From positions 5,839 through 69,838 of the forward strand of contig WBMV01009267.1 of the NCBI GenBank assembly GCA_013396655.1: a DNA stretch of 64,000 bases, written 5' to 3'. Below are positions 48,136-59,600 of the stretch, one piece after another. The notes below the pieces were generated by a model that saw nothing but the letters and a program-made list of their open reading frames with translations, was not told the DNA's origin and did not search any database. Position 1 is the first letter of the stretch; every line of letters begins with the position of its first letter. The position numbers and the translations under genes were made by a program. This DNA is from Campylorhamphus procurvoides. Its lineage: Eukaryota > Chordata > Aves > Passeriformes > Dendrocolaptidae.

Positions 48136-51100
48136 CTCAGCAGCTCCAGGAGGACCCCAGTATTGCTTTACACAGAGGAAAGCTGGTGGCTGCGATGCAC
48201 CCAGAGATGCCGCCTTACCTTAAACCTATCCAGAAAAATCCCTGCAGCACCTTCAGGGCTGCAGCCTCACCTTCTCAAAGTGACATGCATGGAGCAGAGG
48301 TGTTACGGGGAGCTCCCTGGCCTAGACTGAGTGGGGAGGCAGCGGGAGGTCAGGACTGTGGTGCAGGAAGCAATTCCCCCCAAGCTCAGCCTGGTTTGAA
48401 AGCCCAGCAAGCACTAACACTAACAAACAGTCAGTGTGTTTATATCCCACCTTCCTGCCGGAGAGTGGGGGTTATTTTTGGCATATTTTGTCATTGTTGG
48501 AGACGTCAGTGAAGGCTAGGAGCAGTGCAGAGCTGTTGGGAAAGCCCAGAGGCGACTGCCCCAGGCACAGGGTGATGAGATGAGGGATGTGGGAAGCGGC
48601 TCTGAGCCATTTACACAGGGATTGGGTTTTGCCCACAGGATGTGAGACTTCTCTGGCTTCACAAGACCTGGGGATTAAAAGAAGAATGGACAGTCCAAGC
48701 CATCTCCTATTCCAGCCCCACACTGCTCCCACTCACCTCATGCAGCAGTGGAGCAGAGAGTCATCCTGAGCCTGAGCCCACCAGGTTCTTCACTCCTTCC
48801 CAGCTGTCCTGCCTGTGCACAGACTGTGGACATCACCTGGACACCAACAGCAATGTTCTGGCATCACTGGGCACCTCTCCCAGACTGCACCCACTGCCTT
48901 TTGGCAGAACTTGCTGCTAACACTGATCTAAAACAGAAAGGAAGAAAGGAGCACAAAGCAGCATCACTCATAGCCCACTTGCCATTGTGCCACATGGCTT
49001 AGCCACATTCCTTCAGCTCACTGCTGGGTTTCAGATCATTTAAACCACTCACCTCCCCAATTTTTCCCCAGCAAGTGACCTCCTTACCCACACTTTTGGA
49101 TCTGCTTTGTCCCTCCTGTGAGCACCAGATGTCCTCTGCAGGACTGCTTTTCCTTACAAAACCAGCAAGATCAGCAGGGAGAGCACATGAGCTCTTGCAA
49201 GCACTTGCAGGCTGATGGCTCTAGCAGATAGCTGGGTCTTCTCTTTCAAACATGTAACTAAAATAGGGAGCATGAGCAGCTGGAAAGCCCAGGTTTGATT
49301 TGGGTAGAAACTTGGACTGGTATCAGCCAAGAGGAAACAGGTAAAACTAGGACTTTAGCAGGTCAGGAGCTACTGGCCAAACCCCAAACCAGATATGTGA
49401 ACTCTGACTGCTCCACCACAGCAGGGATTATGGCTGGAAACACCATCCTTTCACATGGTTTGTGTATAAAACACAACATTTAAGCCCAGAATGAAGAGAG
49501 TTCTTCCATGTTAGCCCCACATCTGTGGTCTCGCATCTCCTTCAGCCTTTACTGCTGTTAATTCCTTGTGCATCACCCAAGGATGTGGCCACCTTCACAG
49601 CTCTTGTCTAGCACACAGGGTTTAGAGGGCTGTGCTCCACCTGAGAACTGGTTTATCCCCACAAACACATTGCAGCTGTGAGGAGAAGGTGCCATGGGCT
49701 CTACTTGGCATCAAGAGCCTGAATTGAACCCTGTCCCTGAGTATCCATTCAGCACTTTTTCTGGGCCTCTTTATTTTAGAATTAATGAAGTAGGTGAATA
49801 ACCAAATAGATGAAATTAAGAACATCCACATTAATTTGCTGTGCACATGAAGGGGTCGAGGATTTCACCTCCAGCTCAGGGCAGGATCCCTGTGGCCACC
49901 CTGCACCCAGCACTGGCTTCCAGCCTCACCGGAGTGTCCAACCCCTCCTCCCCAAAGATGAACAGATAACAGAGCAACTGCCATAATGAGTCTCTGTCCT
50001 TCCAGCCCTGCTGAAAGCAATTAATGAAGCTGAGCACTAATGAACTTGGCTTCAGAGCAGCCCAGAGATGGGTTATTGCCATTTGAGGTGGAGGAAAACC
50101 AAGGCAAGAGCAGGTGGAGTGGCTGACCCTGGTCACAGAGTACCTGGAATTGGATGTAGGAGCCAGAGCTCCCTGCCTGGAGCAGGGAAAGGATGGCAGG
50201 TAGACACGAGGGCAACCACAGCTTTCTCATGTGGTGTCTGTGGCTGGAGAGACTGGTTTGCCCACATTTGGGATGGCAGGAGGGACTCCCCACCCATTCC
50301 AGTCCTGTCTCAGCCTTGAGTGGCTTTGGGGAAGGTGTGCCTCTGTGGTCAGAGCTCCCGACACCGACATCCTCCTCTTCATCCTGCCTTCCAAGTTTTG
50401 CAAGACCCCAGATGTGGACAATGAGGTATGGAACAGGAGGCCCCATGGCTCCTCTTGCAAAGAAACTTCCTCAGTTTGTGACTCACCAGCCCACCCTCCT
50501 CAGTGTCACTTGTGACTCTGTTTCACTTTGCTGCATCAGCATTCACCATGTCTTATCAGTGAAGAAGCCAACAGGGCAGTCTGACCCAGCTGCAGACATG
50601 TGCCCAGTGTCTCTCCCTGCAGCACTTTTGGACTAACCTCCATGTTCTTCTGCACTGAGCATCGTCTTAGAGATGACAGGTCCCCTGCAGCAGCAGCTCC
50701 TGTGTTCCTGCTGGTGGGATCACTGTGGGTCTCTCCAGGTCTGCCTGCAAGGGTGAGGATGGCTGATAAATCCCAGGGATGTGGCCTCTGCATCACATGC
50801 TCTTACAGCACACATGTCCTCACATGCACGTTGATGGCATGCTAAAAATATTCTCCACTTTTTGACCGATTAAAATTTTCCAGGAGAGTTGGAACCACAG
50901 CCCACACCCTATCTGTACAGCCAGAGGTTTCCCCTCAACTTCCCCAGCCCTGCTGGGAAAACAGGCATTACTGAACAACGTTTCTGGTACTTTGGGTCTT
51001 TTTTTGGTCGTTGTAAAAGCCTGGCTAAATTATCACCTTTTTGCAATAGTTCATTTTGTGATAAATCCCAGAGCCAAACTTGGCACTGTGACACCCTGTC

Positions 51101-52611
51101 TCACTCTCACGCTCCCACCGAGAAGGCTGTGGGTGAGCTGGGATGCTCCCGCTCCCCACCCAAAGCCCCATTTGGATGGCTTGGAAAATCAAACAAAGAA
51201 AATATGTTTTTAAACCAGCTCTCACCTGGTGTTAGGCAGCAGAGAGCTAACCCTGGCTTGGTGACAGCTCTGAATGATGTCCAGACACGATTTTCTTGTA
51301 CCTTTCTGAGGTGTCTGTTGTGCTGGGTAAAGGGGGAATCTGAAGGATGCTCACAGCCCTCCTGGCCACTGGCCAGGCCCCTCTGTGCCATCACTGACAT
51401 TCATGGCAGCGTTTTCTTTGCCCAGTTTGGCTCTTGACCATGGCACAGAAGCAGGGGAGGCCACAGAAGGTGTTTACACAACAACAGGATCATCTCAGTG
51501 AGACCAGAGCCTTTGCCAAACCCAGAGCTAAGCTGATAGGAAGGAGATGTCATCAGTGAGTTTTTGCTAATTATCACTAATAATTATATGTGTGTAGTTT
51601 CTCTTAGGAGCTCCAGTTCTGGCTCAGCACCTGCTGGTCTTGCAGTTCTGCACAAGCAGACCAAACTGGGGGGTCCTGCAGGTGAGAGGGGAGGGTGGGC
51701 AAGTGCAGTGCCTGATCAATGCCCCGATCATGGTGGTCGGCATGAGGGATTCCCCCTCTCGATGTTCTCTCCCCACTCACACCAGTGATGTCCAGTTAGA
51801 CCCTGTGTGTCCTCCCTTTGCTTTTCTGAATGTGTTTGGTGCCTCAGCCTCTTGTCAAACCCAGCACAGCTATCAGCTTCTCCCTCCCATGTGGGATGTC
51901 TTTCTGCTGACATGGCAATCATTTTCCTGTCAACACGCCTTGACAGCACCAGGATTTCTCATTTCAAGTCCTGCTGTGTCCCAGGGTGATTCCTGGCTCC
52001 TCCATTAACCCCTGGCCCTGCAGAACAGGGGTAGCCAGCCCTGATGGATGCTCTGGTATCCCTTCCTCCTCTGGTTAGCAGAAGCTGCCTCCTGTTTTTC
52101 CTCCCAGCACTTGCCATACTTATGCAGAAGAGCATTTAACCTGGAGGTAGAGGGTGTCAGACTTTTCTTCTCCTTTCCTTCTTATTTTCTCAGCTGAGAA
52201 CAATGGAGAAAAGGTTTGCAGAGGGAGGTAATGTCTTTTTTTAGACTGACTGAAATAATTAGAAGAAAAACCAGGCAGGCTGTTGGGTACATGAGCCCTC
52301 CAGCAGGCCTGAAATAGCTGCAGAAGTCTGCAAAGCTGAATACCACTGGAGAACAATAGCTCTGAGCATGACTAGCTGTGTTAACCAGTTCTGCCACCAA
52401 AGACCATGCCCCAGCTGTTTTCCTTGGGCAAATGGATGGCATCACCCCTCTGCCAAAATCCAATGTCCAGAGACCACCCTGTGGCCAGGAGCCATCGCTG
52501 TGGCTGAGGGAGCCACGTTGCTACACGGACCTGAGCCCTGGGCATTGCTCCACACCAGCTTTGTGGAGCATCCCTCATCTCTGCACCCTGTTCCTCATCA
52601 CACTGCTCCTG

Positions 52612-53088
52612 GGACCTGAGCTGACCCCAGCCCCAGGGACACTGTCCCATCCTGGACCTTGTCTGACCCTGGGGACTCTCTGATTTTCAGGGACACTGTC
52701 CTACTACAGGGATCTCTGGGGATCCTGAGTGGTCCCAGGGGAACCTATCTGATCCCAGGGGACCCTGTCAGACCTCAGGGACACTGCCTGACTCTTGGGA
52801 CCAGCTGATTTCAGGGACTGTCTTACAACAGGGGTCTGGCCTGATCCCTGGGAACCCTGCCTGACCCCAGAGACCTTATCTGACCCCAGGGACCCTGTCT
52901 GACTCTGGAGATCCTATTGAACCCTTGGGACCCCGATGGACACCAGAAACCCTGCCTGATCCTGGGGACCTTCCGATTTCAGGGACTCTCTGATTTCATG
53001 GACAGTGTCCTACCACGGGGGTCCGACCTGATCCCTGGTGACCCCATCTGACGCTGAGGACCTCTCCCACCCCAGGCTCCGGGGTATG
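52612..53088. repeat. Degenerate minisatellite upstream of PLEKHO2
   Basis: About twenty diverged units of roughly 20-25 bases built on CTGACCCCAGGGACCCTGT. A longer-range pattern is also visible: a block with GATTTCAGGGACTGTC, a CTACnACAGGGG word and CTGATCCCTGG returns at about 52680, 52807 and 52990. The array ends about 160 bases before the PLEKHO2 start codon, inside what should be its proximal promoter. Confidence 0.82.
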
Positions 53089-53620
53089 CTGTCATCCTCG
53101 GGTATCCTGTCCCACCCCACGGTCCATGTCCCACCCGGGAGCCGCCGTCTGAGCGCAGGGACCCTCTTCATCCCGNCATGACCGTCCGCCCGGAGCCCAG
53201 CGGGGCAGCGGGGCGCTGGCCGAGCCCCTGAGCGGGCGGCGAGCAGCCATGGAGCAAGTGAGTCCTGCCGGGAGCGGGACGGGGCCGGGAGTGTCCCCGG
53301 GACGGGGCTGTCCCCGGGCCGGGGTTGCGGGACCGCCGGGGCGGTGCGGGGATGGGGCGCACCCGGGGCCGGCCGGGAGGAGCGGCCGCCGGGGCGGAGG
53401 GACCGCAGCGGCCACTTCGGGGTGTTTTGGGGTGTCCGCCGGCGCTGGGACATCCCGGCCCCGCTGCGCCCGGGGGACAGCGGTAGAGAAGCGGGGATGG
53501 GGGGTCCCCACGCCCTGCAGCCCCCGGAGCGGGTCGGGCACAGCCCCGGCAGCGCATCCCCGCAGCCCTCGGGATGTCGGAGCGGGCCGGCCGTGGAGCT
53601 CGGGCCATCCCGTGTGACTC
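53089..53620 (+). promoter_or_regulatory. CpG island promoter of PLEKHO2
   Basis: Very high CpG density spans the first coding exon and the start of intron 1, as at many vertebrate promoters. There is no obvious TATA box. Runs of G on the plus strand at about 53335-53400 could form G-quadruplexes. The transcription start is inferred to lie shortly upstream of 53249. One N lies at 53176. Confidence 0.7.
53249..53257 (+). CDS. PLEKHO2: PLEKHO2 exon 1 (start codon, 3 codons)
   Basis: ATG GAG CAA, encoding MEQ, followed at once by the strong donor GTGAGT. The context GCAGCCATGG is a good Kozak sequence and lies in the CpG island. The human protein also starts with Met-Glu and an acidic leader. 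The start is inferred from this and from phase 0 agreement with exon 2, which has no Met of its own. Confidence 0.8.
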
Positions 53621-56600
53621 CCGCTGGGGTGGTGTTGGGGTGTTGTCCTGCCCTGCTGCAGCCGGGCCTGGGTCAGGCAACCGGCTTGGACATGTCCACG
53701 CACCTCCAGCCTTCCCCACTCCTGTCCTCCTCCTCTCTGTTTGGGACGGCTCTAACTCGGAGAAGCGAAGCGGTGCTTCTCCTGCACACGTAGTTTTTCA
53801 CGTCCGTGGGATGACGCCCCGATAATCCATCCCTGCGTGGATTAAGATGCCACAAATTTGTTAGCAAGTTAAACAGGTCGTTTTCTTCCCTCGTCTGGCC
53901 ACGCAGTTATTCCTGGTTCCTCTCCTTGAATGAGGTTTTGCTGCTCATGCACAAAGAAAGCTCCCGGTAGGACGGGCTGCCCGAGGACTTTCAGTATATG
54001 CGATCCCGGTAGCTGTGGGTTGTCTCTCCCCCCTCACACCCCCTTATTTCAGCTCCAAACACTCTGTGGCAAGAATGAAAGCTCTTTTAAAACAGCAGGG
54101 AGACGGCAAGGCAGCCCAGGTCGGTAGTGGCTGAGAGTTGTTATTATCCGCTGGCATCCATGAAATTAATCCACAGCAGAAAAACTCCTTCCAGCTGGCA
54201 GCCACCGGCCAGAGGAGCTTCACACCCACCCCAGCATCGACCCACTGTCTCAGTGGCCACTCTTCTTTAAGGATAAAGATCCTTCAGGAGTCACCTGGGG
54301 AAAGGGGTGTCAGATGCAGTTCCACAAGCTCCACGTGGATCTGAGCAGTTTATTTCTAGTGAGACAGTTCTGCTCCTGTGAGCTGTGGAGAACTGGAAGT
54401 GCTAGAAAAGGAGAAAAGGAGGGGAGGTGTGGGGATGCAGGTTGTCTCCCAGAGGATGTTCGTGTGTGCCTTGCTAGAGAGGAGTGTGTGGTAAGTGAGC
54501 TGCTTGCTTTAAATGAAGTTGCTGTAACTGGCCAAGGCACTTCTGTGCACTGTATGTAACTTTAAAAGTGCCACTGCAGTTCAACTCTTGGGGTTTTTTC
54601 TTTTGTTGGAAGACATGAAGAGTATGTGGGCCCATAAAATACAGGGCAGGGGAGGGCAGAAAGAACTGCCTAATTGTTAAATAAAAAGCCATCCTGTCCC
54701 CCTAATTTGGGGTCTCTGCTGAGCTGTGAAATGTGAGGCTAAACAAGCTGGAAGAGTGGAACTTGTGTTTCACTTCTAATGCCACCATGATACAAGATGC
54801 AAAACTGGCTCCTTTGGATTGGTTTTGGGAGCGATGCCTTTGGTGTCATCCAGCCCTGGAATCTGTTCGTCCTTTGTTTACGCTGGCTCACTTGGCTGAT
54901 GTCAGAAGGGTTCTTCTCATGGATTTACTGCACCATCAGGAATGAATCCAGCCCAAGAACATCCCAGGAAGAATATCTTAGTGTTTCTTGCAAGATGCTT
55001 GCATATAGCTGAGTTAACAACAGCAACTGATGTCCCTCACCTTCCCTCTCCTGAGCTGCTCAGGTGGGGCTTGAAGTCACAGATCCTCTGTGTGGATGCT
55101 CCTGGAAGTCTTGCCTGGTGTGGAGGGAGCCCCATACATGTCTACATTTAGGCAAGTGCCTCCAACCAGAGCTCTGGAGTGGCCTGGGGAGAGGGTGAGC
55201 TCCAAGGCCACCCTTCAGTGCCATGGAGGGGACGTGATGTCCCCAGAAGGCTGGAGAGCTGATGAGCCAGATCCCAGAGCAGCTCAGCCTCCTGCAGTGG
55301 TGCCAACATGAGCCCAAACTCTACTGGGACAGGTTGCTTTCCAGAGGCAGATGTGCTGGGCCTTCACCAGGAGTACCTCTATTTTAAAAACAGAGCAGTG
55401 TTCACACTGCAGAGCAGAGCATGGATATGCATATTTACCATGTGATTTCAGCCTTTCTGCCAGGTGGGAAAAAAGAACAGCAAAAATTCATCTGCCAAGC
55501 AAAAAGGAGCCTTAAAGAGTAAAAGTATTTTGGCAATGGTTGGTCTGGACTCACTCAAATAAACTCTTCATGCAGCTACATCCATTCAAAACTGTTACGA
55601 GGGAGGTTACAAGTCTGCCCAGTTATCTAAAAATGACATCAAAAGGGTGCTCTATCAGGAAACCAGCAGGTCTATATTTGTGCAGGAATTGGTGTTTGCT
55701 GAAGTCGCAGATCTCAACTGAATACAACTTCCTGGCAACCTAAAGAGTCAAGTTTAAAAAAACCCCACACCACACAGTCCCCCTCATTTCCCGGAAAACT
55801 TTTTGGTGCTCAGTCATCCTGTGTTGTGGCCATTTCAGACACAGCTTGGTACAACTGCAATAACTTCTGCAAAAGGCAACAAGGATGTTACAGCTTTCAG
55901 CCTGGTTTTCTTTCAGGTGAAACACAGTTTATTTGAGTTTCTTGTTCCCAGTCTGCACCTGAGCCTACCTGCAAAGCCCAGCCTCTTCCTGACCTTAGCA
56001 GGGATCAGAATGAATGTGGGTGCATGGGGTATTTAAGCTGCTTTTCCTATTTTTATGGGTGCAAGCTTCCTCTTTGGAATAACCACTCTCACCGATGGCA
56101 GCTGCTGTCCAAGGGCGTGCTCGCTAGGAGTCTGGTGCACAAAAACAGATTCATTAGCAAGGCTCTCCTCAGAATTTTTGGACCTCATCCGTACATACTC
56201 ACTCTGTCCTGGACATGGGAGTGTCCAACTCCAACTCCTTTCCATGCATGTGGGATTTCCTCATGTTATGAAACATGGTGTCTGAGCTCCAGCCAGTCCA
56301 GTTTGTGCAGCGAGGGGCATTTTGGGATGTCTGGGGCTCTCCTTTGTCACGCATCCTCTTTTTGTGTGCTGGCTTTCTGCAGCAGGATTGCTGCTATTAG
56401 AGATGAAGGTAGGGAGAAAACCAAGTCTGGGGGATCGTGGGGTTCCTGGAAGGAGGTTGGAGGATTTGGGCTTGGCCTCTCCTGACGAGTCACAAGGTTG
56501 GCAAGGTGTTTTTGTAGGGGGATTTGGCTCAGCAAGGGATCCCCCTCACCTTACTCCAGGGAAAGAGGCTTATTGAGAGGTCTGTGGGGTGTTGGGAGCA

Positions 56601-59600
56601 GCAGGGTGCTCCAAGGGAGGGGATACAGGGATCCTGTCTCTGCAAAGGTTCTTCCAGGACAATGGAGAGAAGGAAAGCTCTCATTTTTAACCAGTCTGCT
56701 GGTGAGGGCATCAGCCAGTAAGCCTGACTGCCCCTGCTCCCTGTCTCAGGTTTCCTGTCTCTGTTTGATGAGAATATTGATATTGGATATTTCTGATTTT
56801 TTTTCAAAGCAGGGAAGTTCTGCATCTCCTGGTTTTTACCAGGCCTGGAAATCCAGCAGCATCCCAGTGCAGGATGCTGGAGCTCTCTGTGCTGCTGCAG
56901 GCAGGTGACAGCAGGCTGTGACAAACAGCAAGGAGCTAAAGGCAGGACAAAAATCCACCCCCACTCTTGGTGCTGCCTTCTCTGCTGGTCCTTCCCTCTG
57001 CCTGCAAACCATGCAGGAGCCTGCTGGGAACATTCAGTGCAGATAGGATGAAGTCCTGGCCCTCGTGCTGTGGATTTGCCCATGGGAATTGTTTTGGGGA
57101 CGATGACCAAATGTGCAGACCTAGAGGAGAAGCTTGTGGAAGTGGGCTAAAATATGAGTGTTGTACTGGTGCCAGCAGGATTCATTCTGCTGAGATCCAT
57201 CAGAGAGCTGGAGGAACAAAGATGAGGGGAAGGTGCTTGTTTTCAAGCTGCACTTGGTACACAAGTGAGCAGGGGGTACCTGCACAGAGAAGGGAGCAGA
57301 GGAGCAAGGTGGACTTGCTGCCATCCCAACAGTGTTGCCAGGGGTGGTTGGCATCTGTGCCCACTCCCCAGTCCAGTGGGAGCTGGTTGAGTTTTCCTCT
57401 GGAAGGTGCCAGTTTTTCCCTTGTGACATGATAGGGAGGGACTATGTTTGGTGGGTGCCAAGATCTTCTCTGGGCAGGCTTTCTGATGATGGAAAGTGCT
57501 TTGTGTGTAATTCCTCCTCCCTTCTCTTCTTGCAGGATACAAAGGAGGAGGTGTCAGAGAAACCAAAGGCTGCTCCAACTGCAGAGAAATATGGCTGGAT
57601 TAAGAAAAGCAGTGGGGGACTCCTGGGACTGTGGAAGGATCGTTACATCCAGCTACGGAAAACACAGCTCGTGGTCTATGAGGACGAGGTATGGTCACAG
57701 CTAATGGCTTCAGTGAGGGTCAGGATCAGGCCCTTGGGGACATGTGTATGTCTCTGTGTCTTTCACTCTTCCCTGCAGCCCATTCCTTTCAAAAGGGCTT
57801 CTTCCAGTTTTCTCCAGAAAAAGTAAACGCTGTAAAGGAAGAGTTAGCAGCTGTGTTTTTGAGTATATTATATATAATAAATATTTTAGCCAGTAAATAT
57901 TATGACAGTGCCATTGCCAAAGGAAAAAAAAAGTGGGGCAGGACATCCTGTGAGAAGGTGAAGGGAGTAAAGCTTCAGGCGGAAGCAGGATATGTGCAAT
58001 GTGGTTTTGGCTTTTGAAGGATAAAAGTGGATTGTAGCAGGCTGACTTCCCACCTGCTGCTTGAGGGGATGGCAGGCAACCCCGCAGCTGTTTGGCACCC
58101 CTCAAGCAACTCAAATTGTTGCTAATCAGACTCTTCAGGGTTTCTTTTAGCCACTGATGGATGCAGGGCGAGACTGTGAGTGTTTGCTGTCCTCCTTAAG
58201 CAGGGACAGTCTGGATTTGGCTCATCTTTTCCCTTTACTTGAGCCAGCTCTGAGCAAAGGACCCCTGGGAGCCTTGTTCTGGACTTCCCTAGATAAACTG
58301 CATGCCTTAAGTTCATGGCCACGATTAGAGCTGTTTCCAGACAAATGAGAAATAAGAGCCAAGTGAAATCTGTGCTGCATTTGCAGACAAGAATGAAAAG
58401 TGCAGAGCTGGTCCTGCTGGGCTGCAAAGGTAGCTCTTTCCAGACCCAGGCCCTCAGTTCCTGGGCTGGAAGCAGTTTCTGCAAGAGCAGACTTTGCCCC
58501 AAAACTCAGAAATTGCAGTGCAGAGCACAAGCTAGCAGCAGGAGAGGTTTGAGATGAGGGGTGGGTAAGTCTGAGCCCCACTGGTGTGTGGTGGCTCAAA
58601 GTCTGTATGTGCAGTAGGATGGGGGAGTGTGGTCTGCACAAGGACCCAGGGGGGTCTGGGTCATGTGTGGGCATCAGGATGATATGCAAGCAAAATCCTG
58701 TAGTGCATCATGTGCAGTGTGTTGAGGGAAGAAGAATGGGGAAATGTCTCAGCAGCTGCATTGCTGTGATGATTTCAGGAACAACAGGACCAACAGTGAG
58801 TTTGGTTCTCTTTTTTTAAACACATACTATTGCCTAATAAAGAAGAATTGTTATAAACAGATTAGGTTAAAGGGTATTACCTCCTCCTTTATGCTGAACC
58901 CTCCTGCTCTTCCCAAATCCCAAAGCTTTCCGGAGGCATTTGTTCTTAGCTATGAAATGTCATGGAGAGTGCAGGATTAATGACAGGAGAAGTCAATGTC
59001 AGGTGATGAGCAGCTCGGAAGGCAGGAAAAGCAGGGGGGTTTTCATACACACAGGGATGTAGCCTGGTCCTGCAAACTGTTGACTCTCTGCAGATCATTT
59101 CCCAGTGCTCTGGACACCTGTTGACTCCAGCTGAAGCTTCAGGAACTTGCAGATTCAAAATCTTTAAACATGACGTAGGTTTTTTTGTAAAGGGCATGCC
59201 TTTAAAAACCAAATACATGGAGGCTCTCATTACCACAAGGGAAAAGGAGGCTTTTAAAGTAAGATTAATTTTCACAGACATTCAGAAGAAGGAAAAATCC
59301 CGATCATTTAAAGGGTTATTTTATTATCTCAACAAGGAAAATGGCATTTGTAACAACCAGGCATAATGTTTTCTGGTAGCCTGTGGATTGTGGTAACATC
59401 CTGTAATAAATTGCATCTGTAAGCTACAGTAGCTGCAAGGTCCCATTATTGTAAATAAGGGATCATGTTAATATCTATAGGCTATTAAACTGGCTTACAG
59501 TGAAGTCAGATGTCTTAGGAGAGGAAATTGCTGCAAAATTATCTGGTAGCACAATAGGATAGCATGTGATCGTGCAGACTTACTACAGGGGAACCAAAGG

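Larger units (their letters stand above)
37266..52611. other. Region between the PCSK6 and PLEKHO2 5' ends, no gene recognised
   Basis: About 15 kb with no exon that I can assign. I looked for the neighbours these genes have in human (PIF1 beside PLEKHO2, TM2D3 beside PCSK6, from memory) and saw neither. It contains a 14-bp tandem repeat (40607), an inverted repeat (42971), a TA microsatellite (48100), CpG patches at about 40020-40370 and 46230-46540, and an A+T-rich block at about 44400-44720. Confidence 0.55.
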
